Origin: Diplonema japonicum
Taxonomy: Eukaryota > Euglenozoa > Diplonemea > Diplonemida > Diplonemidae
Reading direction: 5' to 3'
Length of the DNA stretch: 64,000 nucleotides
NCBI GenBank assembly: GCA_964019335.1
Contig: OZ025709.1
Span: 434,001 to 498,000 of the forward strand
A program made the position numbers and the translations under genes. Shown piece by piece: positions 28,605 to 38,318 of the stretch. The first letter of the stretch is position 1, and the number at the start of each line of letters is the position of its first letter. The notes beneath the pieces are model-generated. The model was not told where the DNA came from, did not search any database, and saw only the letters and a list, made by a program, of their open reading frames with translations.

Positions 28605-29235
28605 AATTCCACATGCAGAATGCAGAAGAAGCTACAACCCAGCTGTGGTGCACCCCCTGTAATCAAGTAGACAATTCTTGTGCAGGGCACTGCCAACACC
28701 AGCCTCCTTTAACTCTTGTATATTATTCCAAAGGTGGTGGGGATAACATGAAAAAACATCAGATGTGTTTCACTGTTGACCTCCTCATTGGTCATCACTG
28801 AGCAAACCACATGAGTGCAGCTCTTGGTTATCTGGGGTTGAGCTGACCACATGCATTAAGGACACAACATGGAATGCAGAAGAAGCTACAACCCGCAGTG
28901 CCACATGTATTAAGGACATGACATGGAATGCAGAAGTGGCCAAGGGTGCACCCCCTGTCACTGGTGTCTCCTTTACTTCTTTCATGTTATTTGGTGGTGG
29001 GGATTACACAGAAATATGGAAATATAAGAAGTACATCAGATGTGTTGTTCACTGTTGACCTCCATGCTGGTCATCGCCAGTAGTGCCTGAGTGGAGGAAT
29101 GTATTGCAGATGCTCAGGGTGATGAACTGGCAGCAAATTATGCACACCCAGAATCTTGGTTACCAGGGGTGCCATGGCTGGTGTTGAGCTGCACACTGCA
29201 CACATTAAGGACACGACACGGAATATTGTGCTGTC
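28605..29235. repeat. R1 repeat cluster inside the hAT-like element
   Basis: Several R1 pieces in tandem or nested order: GCAGAAGAAGCTACAACCC at about 28620 and 28878, CCCCCTGTAATCAAGTAGAC at 28656, the TTAAGGACA block at 28856, 28907 and 29206, and a GAATCTTGGTTACCAGGGG block at 29150. The 28975-29100 part matches 32110-32250 in inverse. No coding capacity. Confidence 0.65.
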
Positions 29236-29329
29236 AGTGTTGTGGTGATATAGTCACCACTTTCAACCTTGATGATGCAAAGAGGAAAAAAGGGGGGAAA
29301 GAAAAAAAAAATTAGGTAAGGAATTCCCT

Positions 29330-29470
29330 GTTCTGCCAAGTTCCACCAGTTCCACCATGTTCCACCAGTTCCACTAGTTCCACTAGTTCCACCATGTTCC
29401 ACTGGTTCCACCACGTTCCACCATGTTCTGCCAGTTCTGCCATGTTCCACCAGTTCTACCAGTTCCACTT
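29330..29470. repeat. GTTCCACCA-type minisatellite
   Basis: About fifteen 9-12-bp units of the kind GTTCCACCA/GTTCTGCCA, next to a GAATTCCCTGTTC motif that is repeated at 29550 and, inverted, at 31775. Homopolymer A-runs flank it (29497-29510). Confidence 0.75.
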
Positions 29471-29619
29471 TCAACCTTGATGATGCAAAGAGGGAAAAAA
29501 AAAAAAAAAAAATGAAAAAAAAAGGGCAAAAAAAAAAAAATAGGTAAGGAATTCCCTGTTCCACCAAGTTCCAGTTCTGCCATTCTGCCAAGTTCCAACT
29601 TTTCAGTTTGGTGGAAGGG

Positions 29620-29830
29620 AACAGAATGACTTATCCCTGTCTGGACCAACACTGCTCTCAGGAGTAGGAAGTATTCAGTCATCATCACTGCTTGTTTCAT
29701 AGTCTCCATTCTGTTCAGGCAGTCAACAAACCAGGGCATGTGGGCCAAGGATCTTCCAATGCAAACGTGATCAGTGATCAGTGTAATTCCCACAAGTACC
29801 TTCCAAGCAGAAATAACTTCTGCCCCAAAG
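29620..29830 (-). pseudogene. Coding-like transposon fragment
   Basis: Minus strand, one frame reads WKVLVGITLITDHVCIGRSL then AHMPWFVDCLNRMETMKQAV and EYFLLLRAVLVQTG. The last codons overlap the CAGTGTTGGTCCAGAC terminus at 29640-29654. No start codon. It looks like an internal piece of a protein, perhaps of a transposase, cut by the element boundary. Family unknown. Confidence 0.3.
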
Positions 29831-30156
29831 GCAACATTGCTTTCAAATGACTATGCCATTCCATTCAGACTGTATGTTGCCCTGTGGTGGATGGCATAGA
29901 TGCACATCTATCTCTTCAACTATAAACTCCCCTATAGAACCCTCTTTGACCTTCTCATCATCTCCACCTGTTTGTATTTGGTGATTATGGCCAAAGTGCA
30001 GAGGACAGGACTGTATGCTTACTGACTAACAATCTTACATGTTAAGAGCTGTCCTTCCCTCAAAACTGCACTTTTCTCAACTAGACTCCCACAAGCTTAT
30101 GAAAAGCTTTCATGGAAATACTGGTTTAGGCTGCTGTTTCTCCCCTGGGTGAGCCT
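29831..30156. other. Unassigned sequence
   Basis: Balanced composition, no long frame in either strand and no repeat recognised beyond a short R1-like resemblance. Nothing further seen. Confidence 0.4.
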
Positions 30157-30238
30157 AAAAAAAATCCACTGGAGTGGGGTTTGAACCCACTTTGCCTAGG
30201 TACAGGGCAAAGCCCCCCCAACTAGACTACTATGCCTT
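30157..30238 (-). tRNA. tRNA-like Pol III unit, probably a relic or SINE head
   Basis: On the minus strand a box A-like TAGTCTAGTTGG (30229-30218) is followed by a box B GGTTCAAACCC (30187-30177) inside a perfect 5-7-5 T-arm GTGGG TTCAAAC CCCAC. A 7-bp stem CTTTGCC/GGCAAAG stands where the anticodon arm should be and its loop contains GTA. The transcript would end in a run of 8 T right after the T-arm side, a Pol III terminator. The acceptor stem does not pair and the anticodon loop is 9 nt, so a functional tRNA is doubtful; a tRNA-derived SINE or decayed tRNA gene is likelier. Confidence 0.4.
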
Positions 30239-30954
30239 CGAAAATATTTTCGGCTGAACTACTGGTCAGGAAAGATGCTGGCTTCTGATTGAACCCTGTA
30301 AACCATGTTTTTCAAAGGGAAAAGTGCCCAGTTGCAAAAGTTTGGCAAAAATGGCCAAAACCCAAAATGGTGACTTCCAAGGTCATTTTGGTTGGCCCCC
30401 AATATTTTTTTTTTGGAAAATCTTTTTTGGAATTTCCTTGGAACTCACTGTTCTTTCATGTTTGCCATATGGATTTTTTGAAAAAAAAAAATTCAATGAA
30501 CCTTTGGGCATTTTTGGCATTTTTTCCCCTATAACCCCTTTGGGACATAGGGTGGGTCACTTATCCTTTTTTTTTTTTTTTTTTTTGTATATTGTGCACC
30601 AGGAGGTGCACATTGTGACACCTGCTTTTCCCTGTGCAGCATAGTGGTACATGTTATAAAACACGTGCTGTGTTGTGCACCCTGTGTTGCATACATCATG
30701 TGGAACATCAGGTATGTGAAATATGGTGTAAAATATGTCACAGCACACCACATGGTGTGGTCGAAAATTTGTGGTGTTGGGGTGGTTTGTGGGCCAGACC
30801 CTCAGACCCCAGTCTGGCCAACACTGCCCATCCCCCTTTTTTTTTTTTTTTTTTTTTTTGCATTGTACTTTTCTTGCAAAGGCCTCTTTTTAATATTTTT
30901 TTCAAAGCAGGTCTCCAAACCCCCTGACATTTTTTTAAATTTTTTTTTTTTTTT
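30239..30954. other. Repeat-rich spacer
   Basis: No gene. It holds T-runs at 30567-30586 and 30837-30859, a CACATTGTGACACC/TGTTGTGCACC-rich stretch at 30605-30760, and at 30812-30828 another GTCTGGCCAACACTG terminus like those of the hAT-like element. Frames here are short or read homopolymers. Confidence 0.45.
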
Positions 30955-31133
30955 AACATAGTCACAACAAGGTAGTATGAGCCTTGCCTCACATCCCACC
31001 CAAACCTAGGACCTCTTTTTTTGAACTTTTGAAACCAAAAGTACCAAAAAAATGCAAGCCCCAGCCTAAATTTGGGCCTTTGTGACACAAAAAACACAAA
31101 GAAATTTTTTGGTCCCAAGAGTCCCCTCCAGAC
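30955..31133 (-). mobile_element. Inverted partial copy of the hAT-like element, left part
   Basis: Inverse match to about 26300-26480: the plus strand here reads ATAGTCACAACAAGGTAGTA ... GGACCTCTTTTTTTGAAC ... TTGGTCCCAAGAGTCCCCTC. It is interrupted at 31133 by a hAT-type insertion and resumes at 32866, so the two parts were once continuous. Confidence 0.8.
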
Positions 31134-31464
31134 AGTGATGGGTGAATCCGGTCCGGTCCGGTGTACCCATTTTACCAGACTGACCAGACTGACCGGATCG
31201 GCTGGACTGAGTCTGGACTGAGGCACTGACCAGACTGACCAGACTCAAAAATTTTCTGCAATTTTTGACACACCTGCAAACACTTTTTTTTCAAATATTT
31301 TTGGACAATGATTTTTTTTTTTTTTTTTTGCCTTTTTTTTTTTTTCTTTTTCTTCTTCTTCATACCACAGACATGCACAGCTCCATCAAGCCATTTGCAC
31401 CTATCTACTCTGGTGCACTGCAGCTGCAGGTATGTACAAATGTCCGGAAATGTTGTATTTGGAT

Positions 31465-32600
31465 GTAATACAACCCGGCTGTGGTGATCGATGCGGAACA
31501 CAGAAGAAGCTACAACCCGGCCGTGGTGAGAGATATATGAGTTAAAGGACCTGCACAAGACTACTTGATTACAGGGGGTACACCACAGCCGAGTTGTAGC
31601 TTCTTCTGCGTTCCGTGTCGTGTCCTTAATGTGTGTGGTGTTCAGCTCAACCCCAGCCGGGGCGTCCTGGGTAACCAAGATTCTGCTTGTGCAGGATTGG
31701 GTCGTTCCATTCCCTTCCGCCAAACTGAAAGTCGGAACTTGGCAGAATGGCAGAACCGGAACTTGGTGGAACAGGGAATTCCTTACTTTTTTTTTTTGTT
31801 TTAACAATATTATTGTCGAGACTAAAAACTAGTTGATGGCAGCATAATGAGCTATTTTATTAGGTAAAATTCCGCTCGTGCACACAAACAAATGGAGTGT
31901 CAAACTAGTTTCCCCCCCCCTTTTTTTTTCCTCTTTGCATCATCAAGGTTGAAAGTGGTGACTATATCACCACAACACTGACAGCACAATATTCCGTGTC
32001 GTGTCCTTAATGTGTGCAGTGTGCAGCTCAACACCAGCCATAGCCCTGGTAACTAAGATTCTGGGCCTGTGTAGTTTGCTGCCAGTTCATCACCCTGAGC
32101 ATCTGCAATACGTTCCTCCACTCAGGCACAACCGGTGATGACCAACATGGAGGTCAACAGCGAACAACACATCTGATGTACTTCTTTATATTTCCATATT
32201 TCTTTGATCCCCACCACCAAATAACATGAAAGAGGTAAAGGAGACCAGTGACAGGGGGTGCACCTTGGCCGCTTCTGCGTTCCGTGTCGTGTCCTTAATG
32301 CATGCGGTGTGCAGCTCAACCCCAGCTGGTGCCCTAAGTAGTTTACTCACCCTGAGCATCTGCAATTTGTTCTTCCACTCAGGGTGCTACAGGTGATGAC
32401 CGGCCAAGTGGATGGAGGAAATGCCTGTTCGTCGTGTTGGCGGTGCCTGCACAAGAACTGTTAACTTGATACAGGGGGGCACTGCAGCTTAGTTGTAGCT
32501 TCTTCTGTGTTCTGTGTTGTGTTCTTAATGTGTGCAGTGTGCAGCTTAACCCCAGCCGTAGCAACCCGGGGTAACCAAGATTCTGCGGCAAAAAAAAAGG
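31465..32600. repeat. R1 repeat pieces inside the hAT-type insertion
   Basis: At least four partial R1 copies in mixed orientation: 31495-31530 (GAAGAAGCTACAACCCGG), 31560-31690 (CGAGTTGTAGCTTCTTCTGC ... GGGTAACCAAGATTCTGC), 31990-32140, and 32270-32590. T-runs at 31311-31345 and a run at 31790 separate them. No coding capacity seen. Confidence 0.6.
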
Positions 32601-32629
32601 GGGGGATGTGGTGTTGTGGTTGTATCTTG

Positions 32630-32845
32630 TCCGGTCCGGTTCAGTCCAGTCCGGTCCAGTCCGGTCCGGTCCAGTCCAGTCCGGTCCGGTCCAGTCCGGT
32701 CCAGTCTGGTCCGGTCCGGTCCAGTCCGGTCCAGTCTGGTCCGGTCCGGTCCGGTCCAGTCCGGTCAGTCCGGTCAGTCCGGCATAATTGGGTCGAAATT
32801 CACGCCGGATCCGGTCCGGTCCGGTCCAGTCCGGTCTAGTCCTAA
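32630..32845. repeat. CCGGT/CCAGT pentameric minisatellite
   Basis: Over 30 five-base units of CCGGT, CCAGT and CTGGT, partly arranged in longer higher-order patterns such as GGTCCAGTCCGGTCCAGTCT. A shorter related array stands near the other end of the insertion (31150-31250), so these are subterminal repeats of the element, where hAT transposases usually bind. Confidence 0.85.
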
Positions 32846-32865
32846 TTAGGATTCACCCATCACTG

Positions 32866-32966
32866 CTCCAGACCCCTGAGTCCCCTGAGTCCCCTCCAGA
32901 TCCCTGAATATTTCAGGGGACTCCTGTCCTGTCCCCTGAGTCCCTCAAGGGTCTGGACCAACACTG
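32866..32966 (-). mobile_element. Inverted partial copy of the hAT-like element, right part
   Basis: Inverse match to 26222-26300, ending in GTCTGGACCAACACTG at 32966. Together with 30955-31133 it is one copy split by the insertion. It is followed directly by CATTAAGG and R1 sequence. Confidence 0.8.
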
Positions 32967-33200
32967 CATTAAGGACACAACACGGAACACAGAAGAAGCT
33001 ACAACCCAGCTGCGGTGTGCCCCCTGTATTACGATGTGGAACGCAGAAGAAGCTACAATTCGGCCGCAGTGATTAAGGAAGTGACACGGAATACAAGAAG
33101 CTACAACTCGGCTGCGGTGATTAAGGACACGACACGGAACGCAGAAGAAGCTATAACCCGGCTGCAGTGATTAAGGAAATGAGGCGCACTGCCAAGGCTA
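32967..33200. repeat. R1 pieces in tandem
   Basis: Four short R1 modules in the same direction, each with GAAGAAGCTACAA(C/T) followed by CGGC(T/C)GC(A/G)GTG and ATTAAGGA, at about 32990, 33045, 33090 and 33140. They look like amplified fragments rather than whole elements. Confidence 0.65.
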
Positions 33201-34024
33201 CAAAGGCAGCAAACAAGACAGACAGGTAGGATGCTGCTTGCACGACGCATTTGGGTCAACATTCTCTGATGACCAAGCCGTCTTTTTCCGTTTCTTCTCC
33301 CCTTCTCTTTGTTATGTTATTTTCATTATTCTTTCTGGCGATAGACTGATACGGGCCATGGAAGCAACCTCTGCTTAATTCCTGGTACGTGGGAGGCTCC
33401 TCTTGAGGATGTCAGTCACCTTTTCCCTTTTTTACTCGACTCTCTGTTTTCGTATGCAGTATTTATTCTTTCCCACCCCCTTTTTATCTATTTCTTCGCT
33501 TCTTCATCCTAACTTAAAACCATTTCAGTTGCCCTTTGCTCACCCCCCTTTCTTAGTTTTATTTTTGCCATTTTTAAGGCTCTTGCAACAGAAACATAAG
33601 TTTTCCAGCAGACAGAGGGGACAGTGTGTAGGTACCCCAGAAAAGTGCCCCCCAAAAAAAAAGAAATGTCCAGAAGATATAATGTCCAGAAGAAAAAAAT
33701 CACCGGATGTTTCAGCGGTCTGGGCATTATATCTTACGGTGATTTTTTGTTTAGTGGAATGAACACAGATCTTCTAAATCTGGGAATTGAGGAACAATGT
33801 CCAGAAGGAAAACCATCAAGGACATTTTTCCTTCTGGTGATTTTCGTATTACAGTATTTGAAGGAAAAAAAAAAAAAAGAAAAAAAAAAAAAAAAAAAAA
33901 AACCTCTTGTAATCAATATCTTTGTCTTGCACTTTTTAGTATTTTATGTGGCTTTTTTTGTAAGTCTTCCAAAACCCAATCCTTGGGAAAGGGAACAAAA
34001 AAAAAAGGAAAAAGAAAAGGAAAA
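33201..34024. other. 5' region of the GH43-like gene with a TIR-like end
   Basis: 33201-33640 is pyrimidine-rich without a gene. At 33660-33854 the phrases AATGTCCAGAAG and GTGATTTTCGTATTACAG resemble the subterminal and terminal repeats of the Tc1/pogo-like element at 38457-39895 (there, TTTTTCGTTTTACAG followed by TA). It may be a diverged miniature relative. A-runs at 33869-33902 lie just before the gene. Confidence 0.45.
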
Positions 34025-35128
34025 ATGCACATGGTTGGGACAGTGGCCCTTGCCCTGTTCCTCTTCGAGGCTGTGCAAGGGTGTGTGAACGATGCTGATT
34101 GCTGGATGAACGGGATGTGCAAGGGCGAGGTTTGCCAATGCACAGCAGGGTGGACAGGTGAGAACTGCACCCTGTTGAATCTCAAGCCGGCACCAGTGGT
34201 GGGGGCATATGGGTATGCACCGAACGTGACCAGCTGGGGAGGGCTCCCAACAAGGATTGACGGTAAATGGCATATTCACGTGGCAGAAATGATCAACGGG
34301 TGCGGCCTTGCTGCTTGGAAGAAAAACAGCAGGATAGTCCATGCTGTGAGTGAGAACATGACAGGGCCTTACACACGGGAGGATGTTGCCATCCGCGACT
34401 GGGCGCACAACCCACAGCTGGCTGTCGATAACCACACGGGCACCCCAACGTACCTCCTTTTCCACATCGGCGATGGTACTCCGAACTTTCCTGAAGAATG
34501 TGGTGAGGAAACCCCTGAACCGCCTGTTCCGAGGAAGACTTCGAAGATTCTTCACACTGCAGATTCGCCGTACGGCCCGTGGGAGCCGTTTGAAGGCCTC
34601 CCACACATCAACAACCCGTCGCCGTTTCTTTTCCGAAATGGAACCATTGTGCTGACGGGTACAGAGTGGAAGATATGGAGGGCGGACAGCTGGAAGGGGC
34701 CGTGGAAGGCGAAGGATATCATTTGGGAAGGGAATGGTGGACAGGGCCGCTGGGAGGACCCCTTCATCTTCTACGAGCCGGTCATGCGCGTTTGGAAAAT
34801 GATCGCACACGTGTGGCCCAACTATTCTCCAGATGAACCAGCATGCGATTACAACTACTCTCTCCGTGTTGCGGGGTTTGCTTACTCTCTTGATGGGGTG
34901 ACTTGGGTGAAGTCTCCCATCCCTCCGTTCACCAACTCCGTCCCCCACACAGACGGGTCCGTCTCTCAGATGTCTACACGTGAGCGCCCAAAGCTGATTT
35001 TCGCCGTGGATGGTCATACTCCCATCGGGCTTGCTAATGGGGTGTCTTCACTCCCTGAGCCGTGGGGGTGCAAAACTAAAGCGGGAGTGGACTGGACGTA
35101 CACACTTGTTGCCCCTATTGGGGAGTGA
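34025..35128 (+). CDS. Secreted EGF plus GH43-like beta-propeller protein
   Basis: A 367-residue single-exon gene. The ATG at 34025 starts a clear signal peptide (MHMVGTVALALFLFEAVQG), then an EGF-like domain with six cysteines (CVNDADCWMNGMCKGEVCQC...GENC) at residues about 20-50. The rest resembles the five-bladed propeller shared by glycoside hydrolase families 43/62/117 and related proteins: IDGKWHIHVAEM, the D-W-A-H-N-P-Q segment (DWAHNPQLAVDN), TADSPYGPWEP, INNPSPFLFRNGTIVL, and WEDPFIFYEP. The repeated PYGPWE/SWKGPWK blade motifs are typical. Acids that could be catalytic are the Asp in the RDWAHNP strand and in WEDPF, but I cannot assign them. Several N-glycosylation sites (NMT, NGT, NYS) fit secretion. 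Upstream in-frame codons read an A-run and are not used. Substrate unknown; likely acts outside the cell or in the secretory path. Confidence 0.7.
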   Translation: MHMVGTVALALFLFEAVQGCVNDADCWMNGMCKGEVCQCTAGWTGENCTLLNLKPAPVVGAYGYAPNVTSWGGLPTRIDGKWHIHVAEMINGCGLAAWKKNSRIVHAVSENMTGPYTREDVAIRDWAHNPQLAVDNHTGTPTYLLFHIGDGTPNFPEECGEETPEPPVPRKTSKILHTADSPYGPWEPFEGLPHINNPSPFLFRNGTIVLTGTEWKIWRADSWKGPWKAKDIIWEGNGGQGRWEDPFIFYEPVMRVWKMIAHVWPNYSPDEPACDYNYSLRVAGFAYSLDGVTWVKSPIPPFTNSVPHTDGSVSQMSTRERPKLIFAVDGHTPIGLANGVSSLPEPWGCKTKAGVDWTYTLVAPIGE

Positions 35129-36726
35129 CAGCATGATAAGACACAAGGAGGTATTTTTATCTTTCTCGTAATGTAAATCTTTGTCTACTCTTACTTTTCC
35201 CTTATTCTTCCAAACATGTCTCCCGCGTTTGTGGCATTCCCCCTCCCCCCTTTTTTTTTCACTACAAATTTTAGTTTTCTTTATTTTGTTTCGTAGAATA
35301 AATGGTTTTATTCGAAAGCCTCGAAAAATGATAAAAAAAAATAAAGTGCTACGAAAGACGGGGGAAAAAGATAATGGGAGATGGAACCACTGGCCTTCTC
35401 CTCTCGTAATCTCTTTGTACCCTTTCAAACAAAAAAAAAGGGAAAAAAAAAAGGAAGAAATAATAAAAAAAAAAGAATAATAAAGCCATTATTTAACACA
35501 AAACGCAAGAAACAAAGTGAAATCGTTGGCCTTTTAAATTGTCACGACGGCCAGAGCTTGAGAAGGAGGTTACAGTTGTTTCAAGGAAAAGGAGAAAAAA
35601 AAGAACAGAAAAGGGTGTAGTCTATCACCCCCCTCTTTTTCGCCCTGATGAACTGGACTTTCGTTATTGAACCCCCCCCCCCCCCCCCCCCACCCACCCC
35701 ACCAGCTGATAAAAATGCAGACATGCACAACGAAAGAACCATGCTCTATTTGTGTGGCCTCAAAATTGTAGCTTTGAACAGCAGCGGAAGGGAAACAAGA
35801 AAAGAAGAGGAAAAAAGAGAAAAAGGTGAGCTGCTCACTTTCCCCCCCCTTTCTCTTTCTTTTTTTCTGCCTCCCCCGGATGTGTTCCTTCCTTTTGTAA
35901 ATAATAAAACCGTGTGAAGGAATTGGAACCAATATTTTAGTGGCAACAACGGAGAACGAGGAAGAACATAGAAGGTAAAAGGAACAGAGTACAGTATCCT
36001 TAAAGCTAAAGTTAAAAAACTGATCTTCTTCTTCTTCTTTCTTCTTCTTTTTTTCACTTCCTTATGAAGCATTTCTTGTGTCTGTGGTTTGCCTTAGAAA
36101 CAAGTACACATGAGTAGTACATCCTGTAGTGGCATGGAAGGAGCAGGAACACAGGAAGTGTCGATGGGGGTGCTGGCACTGGACTTTGAGAACGTGACCG
36201 GGAAGGCCGAGCCGTGTAACACGCACTGCGATCTATGGGGGGACGAAGAGCAGTGATGTGATGGGGTTTGAGAACAATATTTGCATCGATGAAAAACAAA
36301 TAGGCTCGGCCTAGAAGAGTTGAAGAAGCAATGGGCAAAGGAAAGAAGGGGAAATGCAGCCAAGCCGGAGGCCGGCAAGACCGAAGAAAGAGAAACCGCT
36401 GTTGAAGGAGGATACAAGTAGTGGAAGAACAAGGGGCATCTCACAATGACCTCCTTTATCTCACATACATTTATAATCACTTACTTCTAAAAAAGAAAAA
36501 AGAAAGAAAAATAAAAGAAAGGAGAACAAGAAAGAAGAAAGTCTAATCCTTTTCTTTGTCCTTTCTTCAGCCGTCTTCCTCCTCTTCGCTGCAGGCTTCA
36601 TTTCACTTCTGAAGCCTTCAAGACAAGCACACAGGGAAAATAAAAAACAATGTAAAAAGCGTGTGGGGGAAAAAGAACGAAAAGAAAAGAACATGAATGG
36701 AAAAGAAAAAGAGACCAGATGAAGGG
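35129..36726. other. Intergenic region, no gene recognised
   Basis: About 1.6 kb of A/G- and C-rich low-complexity DNA with poly-C at 35671-35691 and A-runs at 35430-35480. Between about 36090 and 36460 the composition is more balanced and open frames exist on the minus strand (128 codons), rich in Ser, Cys, Pro, but I see no family and no clear start. Confidence 0.45.
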
Positions 36727-37110
36727 ATGAACTATGACAGTGTGTTCGTGAAGACGAGAGGCGGGGTTCACAATGTGAAAGTGTCGGGAAAGGAGACGGT
36801 GGGGAGCCTGTACAAGAAGGCGGGGTGTGCTGCTGGTTTACTCGAGGGCAAGTTCAAATTGGTTTTGTAGGGACAGAGGAAGTTCAGGAACTTGGGAAAC
36901 AAATATTTATTTTCCAAAGCCTCTTGTTAGTTCCGCGGTCCGGTGGGAAGGGACGAAACCGCATTGCAACGCAATCCCAAGCTGGCTTTGGCCGAACCTT
37001 GTGTACAGGTAGTGGGTAAGAGGACCCGCCGACAACAGGGATGATCACTAACAAATATTGATTCCATTGGTAATAGAGGTAATCACATAACGAATATCTA
37101 TTCCATTGGC
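36718..37110 (+). pseudogene. Internally deleted Ub-LRR copy
   Basis: From 36727 the frame reads VFVKTRGGVHNVKVSGKETV, then LYKKAGCAAGLLEGKFKLVL and a stop, which is the first half of the ubiquitin-like domain of the gene at 23585-24634. After about 36890 the sequence jumps to the inverse of 23400-23570 (the 3' flank of the intact gene), including the ATGATCACTAACAAATATT phrase. So the rest of the ubiquitin-like domain and all LRRs have been lost, probably by deletion between repeats. Not functional as such. Confidence 0.7.
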
Positions 37111-37520
37111 ACAGTTTTCTTCTTCTTTCGATTCTTTCCTTTGATACAAAGATTAGCTTCATACAATACGTTTTGGTTTGTTCCCTTTTACCCCTTTAGG
37201 CGATCCTGTCACATACTGCAGGTTCCCTCCAAAGACACCTTGAGTTTTTTTTTCTTCCCCTCCTTCCCCCGGGTAATAAGTGACTTTCAGTACTCTTTTT
37301 TAGTGAACTACCCCAATAAAAAGAAAAAGAAAAAGGGAAGAGAGTTTTTAATCTTTTTTTTTTTTGTGATCAACATTAGTAGTGTAATTCTCCCCTTCAC
37401 CAATTAGTGGTGTAATCACTTTCCTTTTGAACGAATTCAATGTTTTTTTTTTTTCTTCTTCTTTTTATTTAATTCTGAGCAGCTCTCTCAAAGAATTTAG
37501 GCCGGAAGATATAAATCAGG
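37111..37520. other. AT-rich spacer
   Basis: No gene seen. T-runs at 37238-37250 and 37440-37452 and AT-rich filler. Confidence 0.5.
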
Positions 37521-37524
37521 TTTC

Positions 37525-37626
37525 ACTTTATTTCACGGGCGTGAAATAAAGTATCTGATTTTTTTCCTAATGTTTTTAAGCCAAACGTTGCTGGGCGTGA
37601 AAATCAGGTACTTTATTTCACGCCCA
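37525..37626. repeat. Palindrome ACTTTATTTCACG and partial copies
   Basis: 37525-37552 is a perfect 28-bp palindrome (arms ACTTTATTTCACG). The half-site GTACTTTATTTCACGCCC recurs at 37608-37625. The same TTATTTCAC words form the outer arms of the hairpins near 38.1 and 38.4 kb, so these belong to one family of foldback repeats. Confidence 0.75.
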
Positions 37627-37640
37627 CAGTCATTTCTAGC

Positions 37641-37772
37641 AAAATGGGAAGAAAACCGAAGGCGACCGGGAAGCAAGCCAAGAGCATCAGCCTCGAGAAA
37701 GAGGCCAAAGCTGTGATGGAAGACACGCTTCCAACGGCAAGCAAAATAGCCTACAAGAAGGAGCCAGCATGA
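37641..37772 (+). CDS. Small basic ORF next to the palindromes, uncertain
   Basis: Starting at the ATG near 37643, 43 codons read MGRKPKATGKQAKSISLEKE and so on to PA-stop. The sequence is basic and helix-prone, like the start of a DNA-binding protein or transposase, and it lies between foldback repeats. No match I can name; it may be the truncated 5' end of a transposon gene. Confidence 0.25.
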   Translation, partial: KMGRKPKATGKQAKSISLEKEAKAVMEDTLPTASKIAYKKEPA

Positions 37773-38087
37773 ACCGGTATGTAAAACGCTCGGCTCAAGC
37801 AAAGAGGTCTCAGGCCGCCTACTAGGGCTGGAACAAACACAGCAGCCTGCAACGCCCCCTTCAGCCCTGCCCCTTCGACACAGCCCACTTCTACAACAGT
37901 GCACAGAATCACGTCTGACATAAACGTCAACATCGATTCGCCGAATTGATCACCAAAACCCAGTACCGTAAAGACTCGCATTGCACCGCTACAAGCAGGC
38001 AGCAGTGAAGCCACACCTAAATTATTTTCGAGAGCAGCTCATCATTAAATAAAATGCAGTATTGAATAAAATCAGAGCATGATTTCA

Positions 38088-38180
38088 CTTGTGGGGTCCC
38101 CTTTTTGACTCGTTTTTTTACTTCACTCGCTTCGCTCGTGAAGTAAAATCACGTCGTCAAAAAAAAAGACCCCATGTTAA
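38088..38180. repeat. Foldback hairpin 1
   Basis: Nested inverted repeat: outer arms GTGGGGTC...TTTTTGACTCG and CGTCAAAAA...GACCCCAT, inner palindrome ACTTCAC-TCGCTTCGCTC-GTGAAGT at 38120-38144. No coding content. Confidence 0.8.
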
Positions 38181-38318
38181 ATTTACGAGAACTAGTAACT
38201 TGAAATCCCCTTGTAGCTTGTAATACCCAACCTTTTTTGCAGCCTCTCAGTTTTGATTTCTTCTTGTAACCTGTGTAACCTCCTATTAAATAAAACAACA
38301 TATCAAATGAAAATAAGT

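Larger units (their letters stand above)
26222..29654. mobile_element. hAT-like element with CAGTGTTGG termini (tentative boundaries)
   Basis: Begins CAGTGTTGGTCCAGACCC at 26222 and the inverse GTCTGGACCAACACTG ends at 29654, the 5'-CAGTG/CACTG-3' style of hAT elements. The interior carries a broken BED/RNase-H-type transposase on the plus strand (27400-28440). The first 300 bp recur in inverse orientation at 30955-31133 plus 32866-32966. The 8-bp flanks (GGGGCAAC and CTCTCAGG) do not match, so either the target duplication has decayed, or the two ends come from different copies. It contains R1 pieces and a GTTCCACCA minisatellite near its right end, so later insertions are likely. Confidence 0.5.
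31134..32865. mobile_element. Non-autonomous hAT-type insertion with 8-bp target duplication
   Basis: Starts AGTGATGGGTGAATCC and ends in the inverse GGATTCACCCATCACTG (one more base C is shared with the left flank). The octamer CTCCAGAC is present at 31126-31133 and again at 32866-32873, the size typical of hAT insertions. A paralogue without the insertion reads GTCTGGAG in inverse at about 26295, so the empty site can be read in this window. The 1.73-kb interior has no transposase; it holds CCGGT/CCAGT minisatellites near both ends and several R1 pieces, so it would have moved with a transposase supplied from elsewhere. Confidence 0.85.

Noticed and set aside
30165-30236. Functional tRNA-Tyr (GTA in the loop)
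   Set aside because: The acceptor stem does not pair and the anticodon loop has 9 nt when the 7-bp stem is formed.
33797-34024. 76 upstream codons in frame with the EGF/GH43-like gene
   Set aside because: They read through an A-run giving poly-Lys, while the ATG at 34025 begins a textbook signal peptide.
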